64,000 nucleotides of DNA from Alkalicoccus daliensis (GCF_900103955.1 NZ_FNIL01000002.1:204475-268474), one strand, 5' to 3'; counted from the stretch's first letter, positions 1-9,007 are shown. Made by a program: numbers and translations. The notes: generated from the sequence alone by a model not told the origin.

Positions 1-196
1 ACCTATATCGTGAATTTTTTCATATTTATAAGGGGATTTTACATAAAAAAATAAATAAAGAACTGGTGCTTTTGTATGTATTATTAGAGATAATCCATCT
101 GGTTTATCCATAAAATCCAAAATTATCCTTTACATTATTTTCTTTTTCCCGTAAACTGGAAATATTCAAAATATTAAATGAAAGGAGCGTTGTCCC

Positions 197-268
197 ATGT
201 TGGCATTAACTGCGGTATCTCAAAGTACAAGATTTCCATTCATGGGCGACGTTTCCTTGCTTCTGTAG
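197..268 (+). CDS. possible 23-aa peptide
   Basis: A short frame starting MLALTAVSQS and ending in LLL follows a good ribosome site (AAAGGAG, about 9 bases before the ATG). It ends 20 bases before a strong structured hairpin, so it could be the coding part of a small transcript. No family is recognised. The hydrophobic tail is compatible with a membrane peptide or a leader peptide. It may also be chance; the ribosome site and position are the only support. Confidence 0.35.
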   Translation: MLALTAVSQSTRFPFMGDVSLLL

Positions 269-287
269 CATTACAGAAGAATATAAA

Positions 288-391
288 GGCCGGAGTCCAT
301 TCCCCGTGTCCAGTGTATTTGTCGATGAAACATCAGTCGCCCGGCTGATTGGAGACAAAGAGCTGCACGGGAAGGACTCCGGCTTTTTATT
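288..391 (+). ncRNA. rod-like structured RNA ending in a terminator-like U tract
   Basis: Four nested helices can be drawn: 289-298 with 374-383 (10 perfect pairs), 303-308 with 366-371 (6 pairs), 318-323 with 354-359 (6 pairs) and 332-336 with 345-349 (5 pairs, loop 337-344). The outer helix is followed by TTTTTATTTTT. A plain terminator does not need about 95 nested bases, so this may be a small RNA or a regulatory 3' end. No known RNA family is recognised. Confidence 0.6.
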
Positions 392-495
392 TTTGACTGC
401 AGAAGGCAGGTCTTCGGCAGGCACATAGAAAGGAGGAACTAAAAAGAGAGCGAGCCTTCCGCGCAGAAGCACAGCGGGCGCAGGAGGGATATAAG

Positions 496-645
496 ATGCA
501 GCTGAATTTATTTTTTTTCTCTATTATTATTCAAAAACGAAAACTCTCTGCAAAGGAATTGAAGCGCGAACAGCAATTGATGGAAAAGCAGAAAGCATTC
601 AAACAAGCACAGGACCGCAGCATAGAGCACCGGCGTATGCTGTAA
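496..645 (+). CDS. YrzI-like small protein
   Basis: A 49-residue frame (MQLNLFFFSI...) with ribosome site GGAGGG. A hydrophobic aromatic N-terminus of about 12 residues is followed by QKRK and a charged helix rich in Glu, Lys and Gln, the pattern of the YrzI family of Bacillus small proteins. The biochemical role of the family is not known to me. It sits in a cluster of tiny frames between two structured hairpins, and the next frame starts 20 bases downstream with its own strong ribosome site. Family membership rests on recognition by eye. Confidence 0.7.
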   Translation: MQLNLFFFSIIIQKRKLSAKELKREQQLMEKQKAFKQAQDRSIEHRRML

Positions 646-665
646 AATTAAAGGAGGAGATAGCT

Positions 666-728
666 ATGCTATTATATGAATGGACGAAAGTGGTAATGAT
701 AGGCGATATTCGGACGGGATTTATATAG
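666..728 (+). CDS. possible 20-aa peptide downstream of YrzI-like gene
   Basis: A 20-residue frame (MLLYEWTKVV...) preceded by AAAGGAGGAG at good spacing and 20 bases after the YrzI-like stop. It ends just before a hairpin-terminator pair. A near-consensus ribosome site before so short a frame suggests translation, but no homologue is recognised and coding is unproven. Confidence 0.4.
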   Translation: MLLYEWTKVVMIGDIRTGFI

Positions 729-763
729 CAGAAGCAGCGGTTGTAAAAGTTGCTGCATCTGGA

Positions 764-802
764 AAGCACCGGCGGAGGACTGATCCTTTGCCGGTGTTTT
801 TT
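764..802 (+). terminator. terminator of the small-peptide cluster
   Basis: Arms CACCGGC (767-773) and GCCGGTG (790-796), with an inner AGG/CCT pairing, are followed by six T. A second hairpin with GCAGC/GCTGC arms lies just upstream (735-757). Confidence 0.8.
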
Positions 803-894
803 CATTTCTTAAGGTGGAACGGTTGTGGAAAATTATGTTAGCATTTAAAGAAGAGAAGATACATAATAATCGGAGGAAAGCAGGGGAGGGGTGA

Positions 895-1326
895 ATGATT
901 ATGGGAGTTGAGCCTGTATTCTGGGTGGAACTGATCCTGCTGCTGGCTGGAATGATCATGATGATAATGGCTTTTAATTCTGCCATGCGAAAATTTTTCA
1001 AAGTGGAAAAGCAGAAGCCGTTTACGAATGTACATATGAATGATGTGCATAAGAAGGCGGATTGGACCGTAAGAGGCTTCGTCATCCTTTATTTAATAGT
1101 AGGACATTTTGCGAATATTCATAGAGAGCCTGCAGAGCAGATCTGGTATTTTAATTTTATATTTATTCTGGTTGTTTCGATCGTCGCAACAGAAGGAGTC
1201 CAGGCAGTGATGGAGAAGAAGTATGCGGAAAACCCCAATGCCTATAAACTGACACTAAGCCGAATGATATTTGTAGTTTTGTTATTACTAGTGCTGATTA
1301 TTACAGATTTTTTTGGTCTGATTTAG
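895..1326 (+). CDS. DUF4181-like membrane protein
   Basis: A 143-residue integral membrane protein with about four hydrophobic segments: residues 8-26, 60-76, 88-103 and 122-142. The central HKKADWTVRGF stretch resembles Bacillus DUF4181 proteins, whose function is unknown. The start is the ATG after GGGGAGGGGTGA; a second in-frame ATG two codons later is also possible. It stands alone, with the next gene on the opposite strand. Confidence 0.65.
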   Translation: MIMGVEPVFWVELILLLAGMIMMIMAFNSAMRKFFKVEKQKPFTNVHMNDVHKKADWTVRGFVILYLIVGHFANIHREPAEQIWYFNFIFILVVSIVATEGVQAVMEKKYAENPNAYKLTLSRMIFVVLLLLVLIITDFFGLI

Positions 1327-1510
1327 TGGTGGGTTATTTTAAGGCTTTGTGAAAAACAAAAAGGTGAGCCAGCGGCTTCTCTACCTGCCGCGGAGTTTCC
1401 TTAGGAAATAAGCAAGGTTCCATGTAGTGAACTCCAAGCGGAACAAACACCGTTTTCTGGGATGTAAAAATCGCAGCTGGCTTCGTACTGCAGCTGTCTT
1501 GGTTTTCTCG

Positions 1511-1972
1511 TTATTGTATTTCTATAGTAAATGTGTAGGAGTTAGTACCGTTTTCCCAATCCGCCACCACTTCATAAATATAAGTACCAAAACCAGGAGG
1601 AGCAGTAAATTGCGCATGCTGGTGTTCTACTTTTTCTTTTGTTCCGCTCTCGTCCCAAAGGTATAGAGTTATATCAGGATTTTCTTCCACCTGAATGTTG
1701 ATAGTTTCATTTGGCTGAACAGCAATTGCTTCGAGCTCCACAGCGATCTGGAGGGGAGAGGCATGATCAGTCTGGACCACTTCTGTTTCCGTACCTTTCT
1801 GCCTTTCCCATTCCTACCCGCCAGGTTCCATTTCATATTCCGTATCATTAATCACAACTTCTCCAGTGAGCGATGGGGGGAACTCATTATCGAGCATGCC
1901 TGTTCCGTTCGCTGTGCAGCCGACTGTTACAAATAATCCGCACAGTATTATGTTAAATCGTTGAAATCTCAT
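1511..1972 (-). pseudogene. lipoprotein gene interrupted by an in-frame amber codon
   Basis: Reading from ATG at 1972 gives a lipoprotein signal (MRFQRFNIIL..., lipobox ending VGC) and 52 residues up to a TAG at 1816-1814. The same frame then continues without a shift for another 100 residues to a natural stop at 1511. The downstream part (PNETINIQV, PGFGTYIYEVVADW, YTFTIEI) looks like one beta-sandwich domain. A single base change would restore a 153-residue lipoprotein. Function is unknown. This is either a nonsense mutation, a sequencing error or readthrough. Confidence 0.75.
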
Positions 1973-2086
1973 AATATTCCCCCTTAATTTTTTTGATGAA
2001 AGCTGAATAATATGGTTTTTTCAGGACTTTTACTTTCTGGCAGTGATGCAAAGAATACAATAGTGACTTTTAATATATGATTGAAA

Positions 2087-2437
2087 TCAAAGCATTTTGC
2101 TTCGGATTTCTTCAGGTATCATGATTACTTCCGGTGTTAAATCTATCGGTGTAAAGGTTTCATCAATGCATTCTTTCCAGAACTCCAAATGCTTTTTATC
2201 AATCCAGTGGGTAGAGTCAGTTACCTCTTGTCCGCCGTGACCCTGCACAGAGTACCAGTACATAAATTCTTCCCCATGTAAATCCTCTCTGAAAATCGTC
2301 TCCACATACATTTTTTCATCATCTAATGTAAGAAGTACCTCTTCCATATGTTCGTTTAAAAACTTAATCCATTCATCTACGCGTTTTGTTTTATCTTTTT
2401 TTACTTTGAATCTGGTTAATTCTACAGTTAATTTCAT
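2087..2437 (-). CDS. DUF6176 family protein
   Basis: A 116-residue soluble protein. The segments VELTRFKVKKDKTKRVDEW, KMYVETIFRE, FMYWYSVQG and DKKHLEFWKECID match my recollection of the DUF6176 family, whose function is unknown. The start MKLTVEL is preferred because GAAGGAG lies 7 bases upstream; a start five codons earlier has no ribosome site. A small membrane protein gene on the same strand lies 45 bases upstream, so the two may be co-transcribed. Confidence 0.75.
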   Translation of the reverse strand: MKLTVELTRFKVKKDKTKRVDEWIKFLNEHMEEVLLTLDDEKMYVETIFREDLHGEEFMYWYSVQGHGGQEVTDSTHWIDKKHLEFWKECIDETFTPIDLTPEVIMIPEEIRSKML

Positions 2438-2482
2438 TGAAAGCTCCTTCACTGATTATCTTATAGGTAGGACAGTATTAAT

Positions 2483-2788
2483 TTAGTTAGTTTCTGTTTT
2501 ATTTTGAGAAAAAACTTTTTCCTGCTTTATCGTTATTAATATATGCCAGGAAACTAGAAGAGTAACAGCAGGAAGAATTAAATTCCAGGAGGAATAATTT
2601 GTTGCAGCTCCAGAATAAAAGGTGTAATGATACATAATTTCGTAAAGCAGCGTCAGAAACAGCGTAACAATGGGACCAAAAATCAATTTTCTAAACACAA
2701 GCAACGCTGCAATACCTAAACCGACAGCAGTAAATGGAAGAACAATTAGCTGTTCCACGAATGGATCCAGACCGGGTATAAATGTCAT
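2483..2788 (-). CDS. small membrane protein, possibly DUF2651-like
   Basis: A 101-residue protein with three hydrophobic segments (about residues 12-32, 38-54, 68-86) and a charged C-terminus. The ribosome site is AAGGAG. The pattern of hydrophobic segments separated by RKLIFGP is reminiscent of DUF2651 proteins of Bacillus, but this is tentative. It lies just upstream of the DUF6176 gene on the same strand. Confidence 0.6.
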   Translation of the reverse strand: MTFIPGLDPFVEQLIVLPFTAVGLGIAALLVFRKLIFGPIVTLFLTLLYEIMYHYTFYSGAATNYSSWNLILPAVTLLVSWHILITIKQEKVFSQNKTETN

Positions 2789-2995
2789 AGTACAACTCCT
2801 TAAAGTGAATTAAAAAATACATTTTTTTCCTATTAAAGGTATAATACACTGCGAACAAAGAAATAGACAGCTTAAATAAAATATTTTAGGGGGTATAGTT
2901 TTTAATTTCGATCATCACCTGAAAATTTCTATAGTGAAAGAACTGCACGGAGAACAGGAATCGCCACGCAGATTATCTTTCGCATTAAAAAAAAA

Positions 2996-3024
2996 TTGAC
3001 AGATCACTTATAAGAAGGTATGTT
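2996..3024 (+). promoter_or_regulatory. sigma-A promoter of the siderophore-binding protein gene
   Basis: The -35 box TTGACA (2996-3001) and -10 box TATGTT (3019-3024) are separated by 17 bases. They lie directly upstream of a Fur palindrome. Confidence 0.75.
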
Positions 3025-3034
3025 ATTTATTAAG

Positions 3035-3067
3035 TGATATTGATAATCATTCTCATTATCAATATCA
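3035..3067 (+). promoter_or_regulatory. Fur operator
   Basis: A perfect inverted repeat of TGATATTGATAAT (3035-3047) and ATTATCAATATCA (3055-3067) with 7 central bases contains the classical Fur core. It covers the expected transcription start, so iron-loaded Fur would block initiation. Confidence 0.9.
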
Positions 3068-3108
3068 GCAAATAGATAGTAATTATCATAAAGGGGATCT
3101 GAAGGAAG

Positions 3109-4017
3109 ATGAAATTGAAAAATATGCTGTACGCAACATCTATGTTATTTTTATTTACTGCCTGCTCTGACGGAGAAGATGCCGAGACAAGTGCAGCGGA
3201 GGAAGATGGAACGATTACATATGAGTCAGAGGCCGGTCCGGTGGAAGTGCCAGCAAATCCTGAGCGAATTATTACGCTGACGAACGGACCGAATGTGCTG
3301 GCACTGGATGGAAATGTGGTAGGCGTGGACAGCTGGACAAAAGCGAATCCGTTGTTTACAGAAAAGCTGGAAGACGTAGAGGAAGTATCTGAAGAAAACC
3401 TGGAGAAAATTATTGAATTGGAGCCGGATCTTATTATCGGCGGTACGCATATGAATAATGTGGAGCAGCTGCAGGAAATTGCACCGACAGTACTTTTTAC
3501 CTGGGGCGAGCTTGATTATCTTTCCCAGCAGGTGGAGATTGGGAAGCTGCTGAATAAAGAAGAGGAAGCACAGGACTGGGTGGAGGATTTTGAAGCGCGT
3601 GCAAAGGCAAGCGGCGAAGAGATTAAAGAAAAACATGGGGAAGATGTGACTGTGTCGGTGTTTGAAAACGGAGACAAGGAAGTGTATGTTTTCGGAAATA
3701 ACTATGCCAGAGGCACAGAAATTCTTTATCAGGCGATGGAACTGGAGATGCCGGAAAAAGTAGAAGCAGATGCACTGGAGGCAGGCGTGCATACGATGTC
3801 TTCTGAAGTAGTTCCTGAATATGCAGGAGATTATATTGTGCTCAGCAGATCGCAGCAGGGAGATAATTCCTTTATGGAAACGGACACGTGGAACAACATT
3901 CCTGCTGTAGCCGATGGAAATGTGATTGAAATTGATACAGAGGCTTCCACCTACAGTGATCCGATTACGCTGGAGCATTTACTGGAAGTGTTTGAAGAAG
4001 GATTTTTAGAAGAATAA
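3109..4017 (+). CDS. iron-siderophore ABC transporter substrate-binding lipoprotein
   Basis: A 302-residue lipoprotein with lipobox FTAC (Cys about residue 19), an acidic linker and a type III periplasmic-binding fold. Diagnostic stretches are PANPERIITLTNG, LEPDLIIGG, and a C-terminal helix after DPITLEHLLEVF. It captures Fe-siderophore outside the membrane and delivers it to a FhuBG/FhuC-type permease. No permease or ATPase gene is adjacent, so it must share one encoded elsewhere. Regulation by iron is visible in the Fur box. The exact siderophore cannot be read from sequence; FhuD/YxeB-like hydroxamate binding is a guess. Confidence 0.88.
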   Translation: MKLKNMLYATSMLFLFTACSDGEDAETSAAEEDGTITYESEAGPVEVPANPERIITLTNGPNVLALDGNVVGVDSWTKANPLFTEKLEDVEEVSEENLEKIIELEPDLIIGGTHMNNVEQLQEIAPTVLFTWGELDYLSQQVEIGKLLNKEEEAQDWVEDFEARAKASGEEIKEKHGEDVTVSVFENGDKEVYVFGNNYARGTEILYQAMELEMPEKVEADALEAGVHTMSSEVVPEYAGDYIVLSRSQQGDNSFMETDTWNNIPAVADGNVIEIDTEASTYSDPITLEHLLEVFEEGFLEE

Positions 4018-4044
4018 AAGCTGAATATGGTGCAACAAACAAAG

Positions 4045-4080
4045 AAAGACAGCAGATTTCTGCTGTCTTTCTGTTATTTT
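4045..4080. terminator. bidirectional terminator between the siderophore-binding gene and ald
   Basis: Perfect 11-base arms AAAGACAGCAG and CTGCTGTCTTT with an ATTT loop lie between two convergent genes. T-rich sequence follows on both sides. Confidence 0.85.
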
Positions 4081-5195
4081 ATCGACAATGCTTTTTCCGG
4101 AGGCAGATAGTCGAAGCCGAGATCGTTTGCGACCGCTTCGTAGGTTACATGCCCGGCAGCTGTGTTGACACCTTTCATGAGCGGTGGGGACGATTGCAGT
4201 GCTGGAAGTAATCCTTTATTGGCAATTTTCAGCGCATAGGAAACAGTTACATTTGTCAGGCCGGTCGTGGACGTTCTCGGCACGGCCCCCGGCATATTTG
4301 CTACAGCGTAATGCAGTACGCCATGCTTCGTATACGTGGGATCGTCGTGCGTCGTAATATGATCTATCGTTTCTACAATGCCCCCCTGATCAATTGCCAC
4401 ATCCACGATCACAGAGCCTGGGTGCATCGTTTTTACCATATCTTCTGTGACGAGCCTTGGCGCTTTCGCACCCGGAATCAGTACTGCGCCGATCAGCAGG
4501 TCAGATTCCTGCACAGATAAAGCGATATTGAGCGGATTGCTCATCAGGGTATTAATTTCCGCGCCGAACAAATCATCCAGCTGCCGCAGGCGGTCGGCAT
4601 TCAGATCAATGATAGTAACGTCCGCACCGAGCCCAATGGCAATTTTTGCAGCGTTTGTGCCCACGACACCCCCACCGATAATTGTTACTTTCCCGCGTCT
4701 CACACCGGGAATTCCCGAAAGCAGGACGCCGCTGCCTCCGCGTGATTTTTCTAAAAACTGTGCTCCGATCTGTGCTGCCATCCGGCCGGCAACCTCGCTC
4801 ATCGGCGTCAGCAACGGAAGTGTATGATCTACCTCCACCGTTTCATAAGCAATAGCCGTCACTTTATGTTTTGTCAGAGCTTCTGCAAGCTCGGGGACAT
4901 TTGCTAAATGGAGATAGGTGAATAAAATCAGGTCTTCCCGAAAGAATTTATATTCTTTCTCGAGCGGTTCCTTCACCTTCATAATCATCTCTGCTTCCTT
5001 CCAGACGTTTTCTGCGTCTTCACGCAGGAAAGCACCTGCCTCTTCATATTCCCTGTTAGAAAAACCGCTTTCGATTCCGGCACCATTTTCTATGAGCACC
5101 TGGTGTCCTGCCTGAGTGAGTGTCATGACGCCTGCGGGGGTTAAAGCAACTCTGTTTTCGTTGTTTTTAATTTCTCTGGGCACACCGATAATCAT
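4074..5195 (-). CDS. ald: alanine dehydrogenase
   Basis: A 373-residue NAD-dependent enzyme that interconverts L-alanine and pyruvate plus ammonia. The N-terminus [18 protein letters not shown], the substrate-binding MKVKEPL and YLHLA segments (Lys about 75, His about 96), the Rossmann motif [10 protein letters not shown] and the DVAIDQGG stretch are all characteristic. Length is normal for the family. It is a single gene, convergent with the siderophore-binding protein gene. In Bacillus the enzyme supports alanine catabolism and sporulation. Confidence 0.96.
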   Translation of the reverse strand: MIIGVPREIKNNENRVALTPAGVMTLTQAGHQVLIENGAGIESGFSNREYEEAGAFLREDAENVWKEAEMIMKVKEPLEKEYKFFREDLILFTYLHLANVPELAEALTKHKVTAIAYETVEVDHTLPLLTPMSEVAGRMAAQIGAQFLEKSRGGSGVLLSGIPGVRRGKVTIIGGGVVGTNAAKIAIGLGADVTIIDLNADRLRQLDDLFGAEINTLMSNPLNIALSVQESDLLIGAVLIPGAKAPRLVTEDMVKTMHPGSVIVDVAIDQGGIVETIDHITTHDDPTYTKHGVLHYAVANMPGAVPRTSTTGLTNVTVSYALKIANKGLLPALQSSPPLMKGVNTAAGHVTYEAVANDLGFDYLPPEKALSIK

Positions 5196-5302
5196 TCATA
5201 TTTCCTCCCTTGTAAAAAAATAAATTTTTATTTCAGGGTGTTTCGCTGGATATCTACGGTGAGGTCCTGTGACAGCTGGAGAAGAGGCATGGTACAGGAA
5301 AA

Positions 5303-5330
5303 GCCTATCTGACAATATGTCATGATAGGC
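5303..5330 (-). terminator. terminator of the KTSC-domain gene
   Basis: Arms GCCTATC plus TGACA pair with TGTCA plus GATAGGC with one bulged base. On the minus strand the hairpin is followed by TTTT. It separates the KTSC gene from ald. Confidence 0.65.
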
Positions 5331-5356
5331 GAAGGATCTCCGTATGAAAATGATCC

Positions 5357-5584
5357 TTATTTGGATTCTCCTTCTGTAAGATCCCGGTAAGGAAATTTCG
5401 GTTTAATTTCATTCTCGAAGTAAGCAGTCTTATCATCACTGGACAAAAGACCGACGTACTGTTGATCCTGCACTTCATAGTAAATCACATAAGCACCGGA
5501 GTTATAACGAATGTGTAACTGTTTCAACTCTTCATCAAAGCCGATTTCTTTCATATCTGCAGCAGCAATATTCGTCCATTCCAT
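5357..5584 (-). CDS. KTSC domain protein
   Basis: A 75-residue protein whose body (IGFDEELKQLHIRYNSGAYV, YYEV) matches the KTSC domain, a short beta-rich domain often linked to nucleic-acid enzymes. Here it is free-standing. The ATG follows AAAGGGGGTAG. It has its own downstream hairpin. Function is unknown. Confidence 0.75.
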   Translation of the reverse strand: MEWTNIAAADMKEIGFDEELKQLHIRYNSGAYVIYYEVQDQQYVGLLSSDDKTAYFENEIKPKFPYRDLTEGESK

Positions 5585-5783
5585 TATTGACTACCCCCTT
5601 TAGTATATATAATTCCATTCCCAGCCGGTTATTTTCATAAACCTGAAGTGAAACAGAAGGATGCAACGATTTAGAAAAACAAGGAGAAAATTTACATTAA
5701 TTATGAAAATATTTCCTTCCGTAAGTCGAAAGATATGGTAGGATAGAAGGGTGTATAAAGAATGAGGGAACGGGGCGATCAAA

Positions 5784-7523
5784 GTGAGTGATTTACATAA
5801 TGAAAGTCTCAGCCAGGAGGTTGAGAGAAATACACTAGCTGACCTCCTTCCTGTATTGAACGAAGCTGACTTACAGCGAATGCTTCAATTGCTGGATCAG
5901 GCTGCCTGTGCAGCGGTTGTAGATGATACCGGCATAATCGTCCATGCAAGCAGGGAATTTGCCGGTAAGTTAAAGGCAGACAGGCAGGATCTTGTTGGTA
6001 AACTTTACGGGGATATTATAAACACGCAGGGATCTTCTGCCCCTTTTGACGGGGAATACCAGCATTTTAATTTGCCGGACAAGGGAACTGCGAAAAGAAA
6101 AGATGGGTCGAGAATTTATTTCGAGATAAAAAGCACTCCGCTGGAATTTAAAGACAATCAGCGAAAAGGAAATCTTCTGCTTCACTTTGACGTAAGTGCA
6201 TTAATTGCAGCGGAAGATAAATTTGAAAAGCTTGCAAAAATAGATCCGTTGACAAAGCTGAAAAACCGGAAGCAGTTTCAGCGGGAGGTAAACAACGCGG
6301 TTTTTGGCAGAGAAGCGATTACCCTTTTGTTTATTAATCTGGACAGATTTAAATATTATAATGATACACTTGGCCATTTTACGGGCGATGCATTGATTTT
6401 ATCCATTTCCAAAGCGCTGCAGAAACTCGAAACAAAGCATTTCCGTGTGTACCGTTATGCGGGAGATGAATTTGCGGTGCTGCTTAGGGGTGTTCATCAT
6501 GAAGAAGCGGCAGCAAATTTTGCGCAACGAGTAATGAAAGTATTTGCGAAGCCTTTTTCCATTCAAACTAAAGAGTTGAAAGTTTCTGCCAGTATCGGAA
6601 TTTCCCGTTTTCCGGGAGGTGCTTCCACTGCCGCTGAGCTGATACAGCAGGCAACGACCGCAATGCAGTCGGCAAAGGAAATGGGGCGGGACAGCTACAA
6701 ATCCTATGCGCCGCAGCTGACGACGAAATATGATCAAAAGCTATTGATTGAAAAGAAGCTTCGGCATGCACTGGAACTGCGTTCATTTGAGCTTTTTTAC
6801 CAGCCACAGGTCGATTTGAAAAACCAGCAGGTGGTAGGTGCGGAGGCACTGCTGCGCTGGCATGATAAAGAGCTTGGAACGCTGCCGCCGGATGTGTTTA
6901 TTCCTATCGCTGAAAAGTCAGGGCTGATTATTCAAATCGGGGACTGGGTGCTGGAGGAAGCGTGCAGGGAAGCAAAAACATGGGCAGATAACGGACAGGC
7001 GCTGCGCGTCGGTGTGAATATTTCACCACTCCAGTTCCAGCGGCCGGATTTTGTCAATAAAGTGAAAAAGGTGCTGCAGCGGACAGGGCTGGATCCGTCG
7101 CTGCTGGACCTGGAAATCACAGAAAATGATCTTTTATATCATCAGGAAGAAAGTCTGGATACGCTGCGCAGGCTGAAAGCCGAAGGAATCCGCATTTCCA
7201 TTGATGATTTTGGAACGGGCTACAGTTCGTTAAGCTACCTGCGCCAGTTCCCAGTCGATACACTGAAAATCGATAAATCTTTTATTAAAGATGTGCTCAT
7301 GAACAAAAAAGATCAGGCAATCGTCACTTCGATTATTCAGCTGGCACATAATATGAAAATGCGCGTCATTGCAGAAGGTGTGGAAACAAAAAACATGCTC
7401 CCATTTTTATTTGAGCAGCAGTGTGACGAAATGCAGGGGTTTCTTTACAGCAGGCCCGTCCCGGCGGCTTCGCTGGCAGAGTATATGGAAGCTTCCCGGT
7501 CTGCACAGCTGTTTGTCAATTAA
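5784..7523 (+). CDS. PAS-GGDEF-EAL cyclic-di-GMP enzyme
   Basis: 579 residues, cytoplasmic, with no membrane segments. A PAS-like sensor (about 38-145) is followed by a GGDEF domain (about 150-310) with AGDEF at its signature and an EAL domain (about 325-570). The EAL part keeps EALLRW, VNIS, LEITE, DDFGTG, LKIDKSFI, AEGVET and QGFLYSRP, so phosphodiesterase activity is likely. AGDEF is found in some active cyclases. No RxxD inhibitory site is seen. The GTG start has only a weak ribosome site. A methyltransferase gene follows after 27 bases. Confidence 0.93.
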   Translation: MSDLHNESLSQEVERNTLADLLPVLNEADLQRMLQLLDQAACAAVVDDTGIIVHASREFAGKLKADRQDLVGKLYGDIINTQGSSAPFDGEYQHFNLPDKGTAKRKDGSRIYFEIKSTPLEFKDNQRKGNLLLHFDVSALIAAEDKFEKLAKIDPLTKLKNRKQFQREVNNAVFGREAITLLFINLDRFKYYNDTLGHFTGDALILSISKALQKLETKHFRVYRYAGDEFAVLLRGVHHEEAAANFAQRVMKVFAKPFSIQTKELKVSASIGISRFPGGASTAAELIQQATTAMQSAKEMGRDSYKSYAPQLTTKYDQKLLIEKKLRHALELRSFELFYQPQVDLKNQQVVGAEALLRWHDKELGTLPPDVFIPIAEKSGLIIQIGDWVLEEACREAKTWADNGQALRVGVNISPLQFQRPDFVNKVKKVLQRTGLDPSLLDLEITENDLLYHQEESLDTLRRLKAEGIRISIDDFGTGYSSLSYLRQFPVDTLKIDKSFIKDVLMNKKDQAIVTSIIQLAHNMKMRVIAEGVETKNMLPFLFEQQCDEMQGFLYSRPVPAASLAEYMEASRSAQLFVN

Positions 7524-7550
7524 ATCAGCGGAGGCAGAAGGGAGAATACA

Positions 7551-8303
7551 TTGCTGAGTTATTATAGTAAGCTTTCAGCGGAAGTTTATGATCTGGATAA
7601 ATATGTAGGGAGATCTTTTGGAGATGTGGAGTACTACCAGGAACGGCTGGCCGACTGTAAAGGACCTGTATTGGAACCGGGTGCAGGAAACGGCCGGCTG
7701 TTAATTCCCTTGTTGGAAAAGGGTTTTGATGTAGATGGTCTTGACGTTTCCACCGACATGCTGGATATCTGCCGGCATCACTGTGAGAAGCGGGGGCTGG
7801 AAACAAATTTATTCACTGGCAGGATGGAATCTTTCTCCCTGGAAAAAAGGTATGAAGCAATTATTATTCCTACAGGATCTTTTCTGCTCCTGCATCAAAG
7901 AGAAGATGCCGTCCGGGCGCTGGAAAACTTCCAGAAGCACCTTAATAAGGACGGCAGGCTGCTCATAGATATATTTCTGCAGAAAGACGTTTCTCTTCAT
8001 ACAGTATCTACTCGGTCATGGGAGACAGCGAACGACGAATTGATTACACTGGAGACAAAACTGGTGGAAGTAGATTATGTTCATCAGTATTCCCTGTCTC
8101 ATCACCGTTACGAAAAATGGAAAAAAGGAGCGCTTTTAGAAACGGAGCTTGAGCTGTTTCCGCTTCGCTGGTTTGGGGTAGAGGAATTCAGGCTGCTGCT
8201 TCTGCAGCATGGCTTTAAAGACATTACGATTTCAGCGGATTACCAGTATGGACAATATCCAACGAATACCAGCGAAATCATTACTTTTGAAGCCCGGGTG
8301 TAA
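7551..8303 (+). CDS. class I SAM-dependent methyltransferase
   Basis: 250 residues. The SAM-binding motif I is VLEPGAGNGRL, followed by the acidic motif VDGLDVS and IIIPTGSFLLL at motif II. The TTG start is preceded by AGAAGGGAG. It probably transfers a methyl group to a small molecule, but the substrate cannot be told. It follows the GGDEF-EAL gene closely and may be co-transcribed with it. Confidence 0.88.
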   Translation: MLSYYSKLSAEVYDLDKYVGRSFGDVEYYQERLADCKGPVLEPGAGNGRLLIPLLEKGFDVDGLDVSTDMLDICRHHCEKRGLETNLFTGRMESFSLEKRYEAIIIPTGSFLLLHQREDAVRALENFQKHLNKDGRLLIDIFLQKDVSLHTVSTRSWETANDELITLETKLVEVDYVHQYSLSHHRYEKWKKGALLETELELFPLRWFGVEEFRLLLLQHGFKDITISADYQYGQYPTNTSEIITFEARV

Positions 8304-8313
8304 AGTACGCAAT

Positions 8314-8346
8314 AAAGCAGCTGTGCGGAAACAGCTGCTTTTTTCG
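8314..8346 (+). terminator. terminator after the methyltransferase gene
   Basis: AAAGCAGCTGT (8314-8324) pairs with ACAGCTGCTTT (8331-8341), followed by more T. Confidence 0.9.
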
Positions 8347-8372
8347 TGAAAATAACCAGTGGAACTTTTGCT

Positions 8373-8891
8373 TCAATTACAATGTTTCGTCCACTGATAA
8401 TGGACAAATTGACATAGCTCGCCGTTCATTTCAAAATGTTCTTTGTCTTGAGAGATCCATTCAAACCCGTTTTTCTCAAGCACTTTTTGAGAAGCAATAT
8501 TGTTGGTGGTAGTTTTCGCAGCGATTTGCTGGATGGGCTCTTTCTGCATCAGCTGCAGAAGTATGGCGAGGGATTTCTTAGCAATTCCTTTCCCTGCAAA
8601 AGACTCACCGATACGATATCCGAGAAATCCTGATTGATGTGAAGCGTCCACATCACCGATATTCATCCGGCCGAGGATGGTGCCTTGTGGGTTCTTTACG
8701 AGATAATAATAGCCCTCTTTCTTTTCCTGCTCCAGCAGCAGTGCCTGATGTCTGAGAAGGAACTCATCGTACTGATAATAGCTTTCTCCGCGTCCCGGCA
8801 CCATTTTTTCAAAAAAACTTCTGTTGTCCCCTTCAAATGCAAACAGCTTTTCAGCATCTCTCTCCGTTAATTGTTCCAGCAGTATGTTCAT
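8373..8891 (-). CDS. GNAT family N-acetyltransferase (RimJ/RimL type)
   Basis: 172 residues. The acetyl-CoA fold is shown by GTILGRMNIGDV, GYRIGESFAGKGIAKKSL (the Q/RxxGxG/A loop region) and NIASQKVLEKNGFEW. Such enzymes acetylate protein N-termini or small amines; the substrate is unknown. The start follows GAGGAAAAACAA. It is convergent with the methyltransferase gene. Confidence 0.88.
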   Translation of the reverse strand: MNILLEQLTERDAEKLFAFEGDNRSFFEKMVPGRGESYYQYDEFLLRHQALLLEQEKKEGYYYLVKNPQGTILGRMNIGDVDASHQSGFLGYRIGESFAGKGIAKKSLAILLQLMQKEPIQQIAAKTTTNNIASQKVLEKNGFEWISQDKEHFEMNGELCQFVHYQWTKHCN

Positions 8892-9007
8892 TTGTTTTTC
8901 CTCACTTTAAATTTTATGTATTGGATGAAATTGATTTTATAAAGGTTGCTTCCCCTTAGTAGGGCATCTTTCATTTTATCATTTTAAAAGTTACCTTGAA
9001 AATAAAA

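Noticed and set aside
206..472. An 88-codon minus-strand frame
   Set aside because: It lies over the four-helix structured RNA and lacks a ribosome site.
3226..3978. A 250-codon frame opposite the siderophore-binding protein gene
   Set aside because: Shadow of a well-supported gene; Cys/His-rich translation typical of antisense frames.
5600..5782. A 60-codon minus-strand frame upstream of the GGDEF-EAL gene
   Set aside because: No ribosome site, and the composition is that of AT-rich intergenic DNA.
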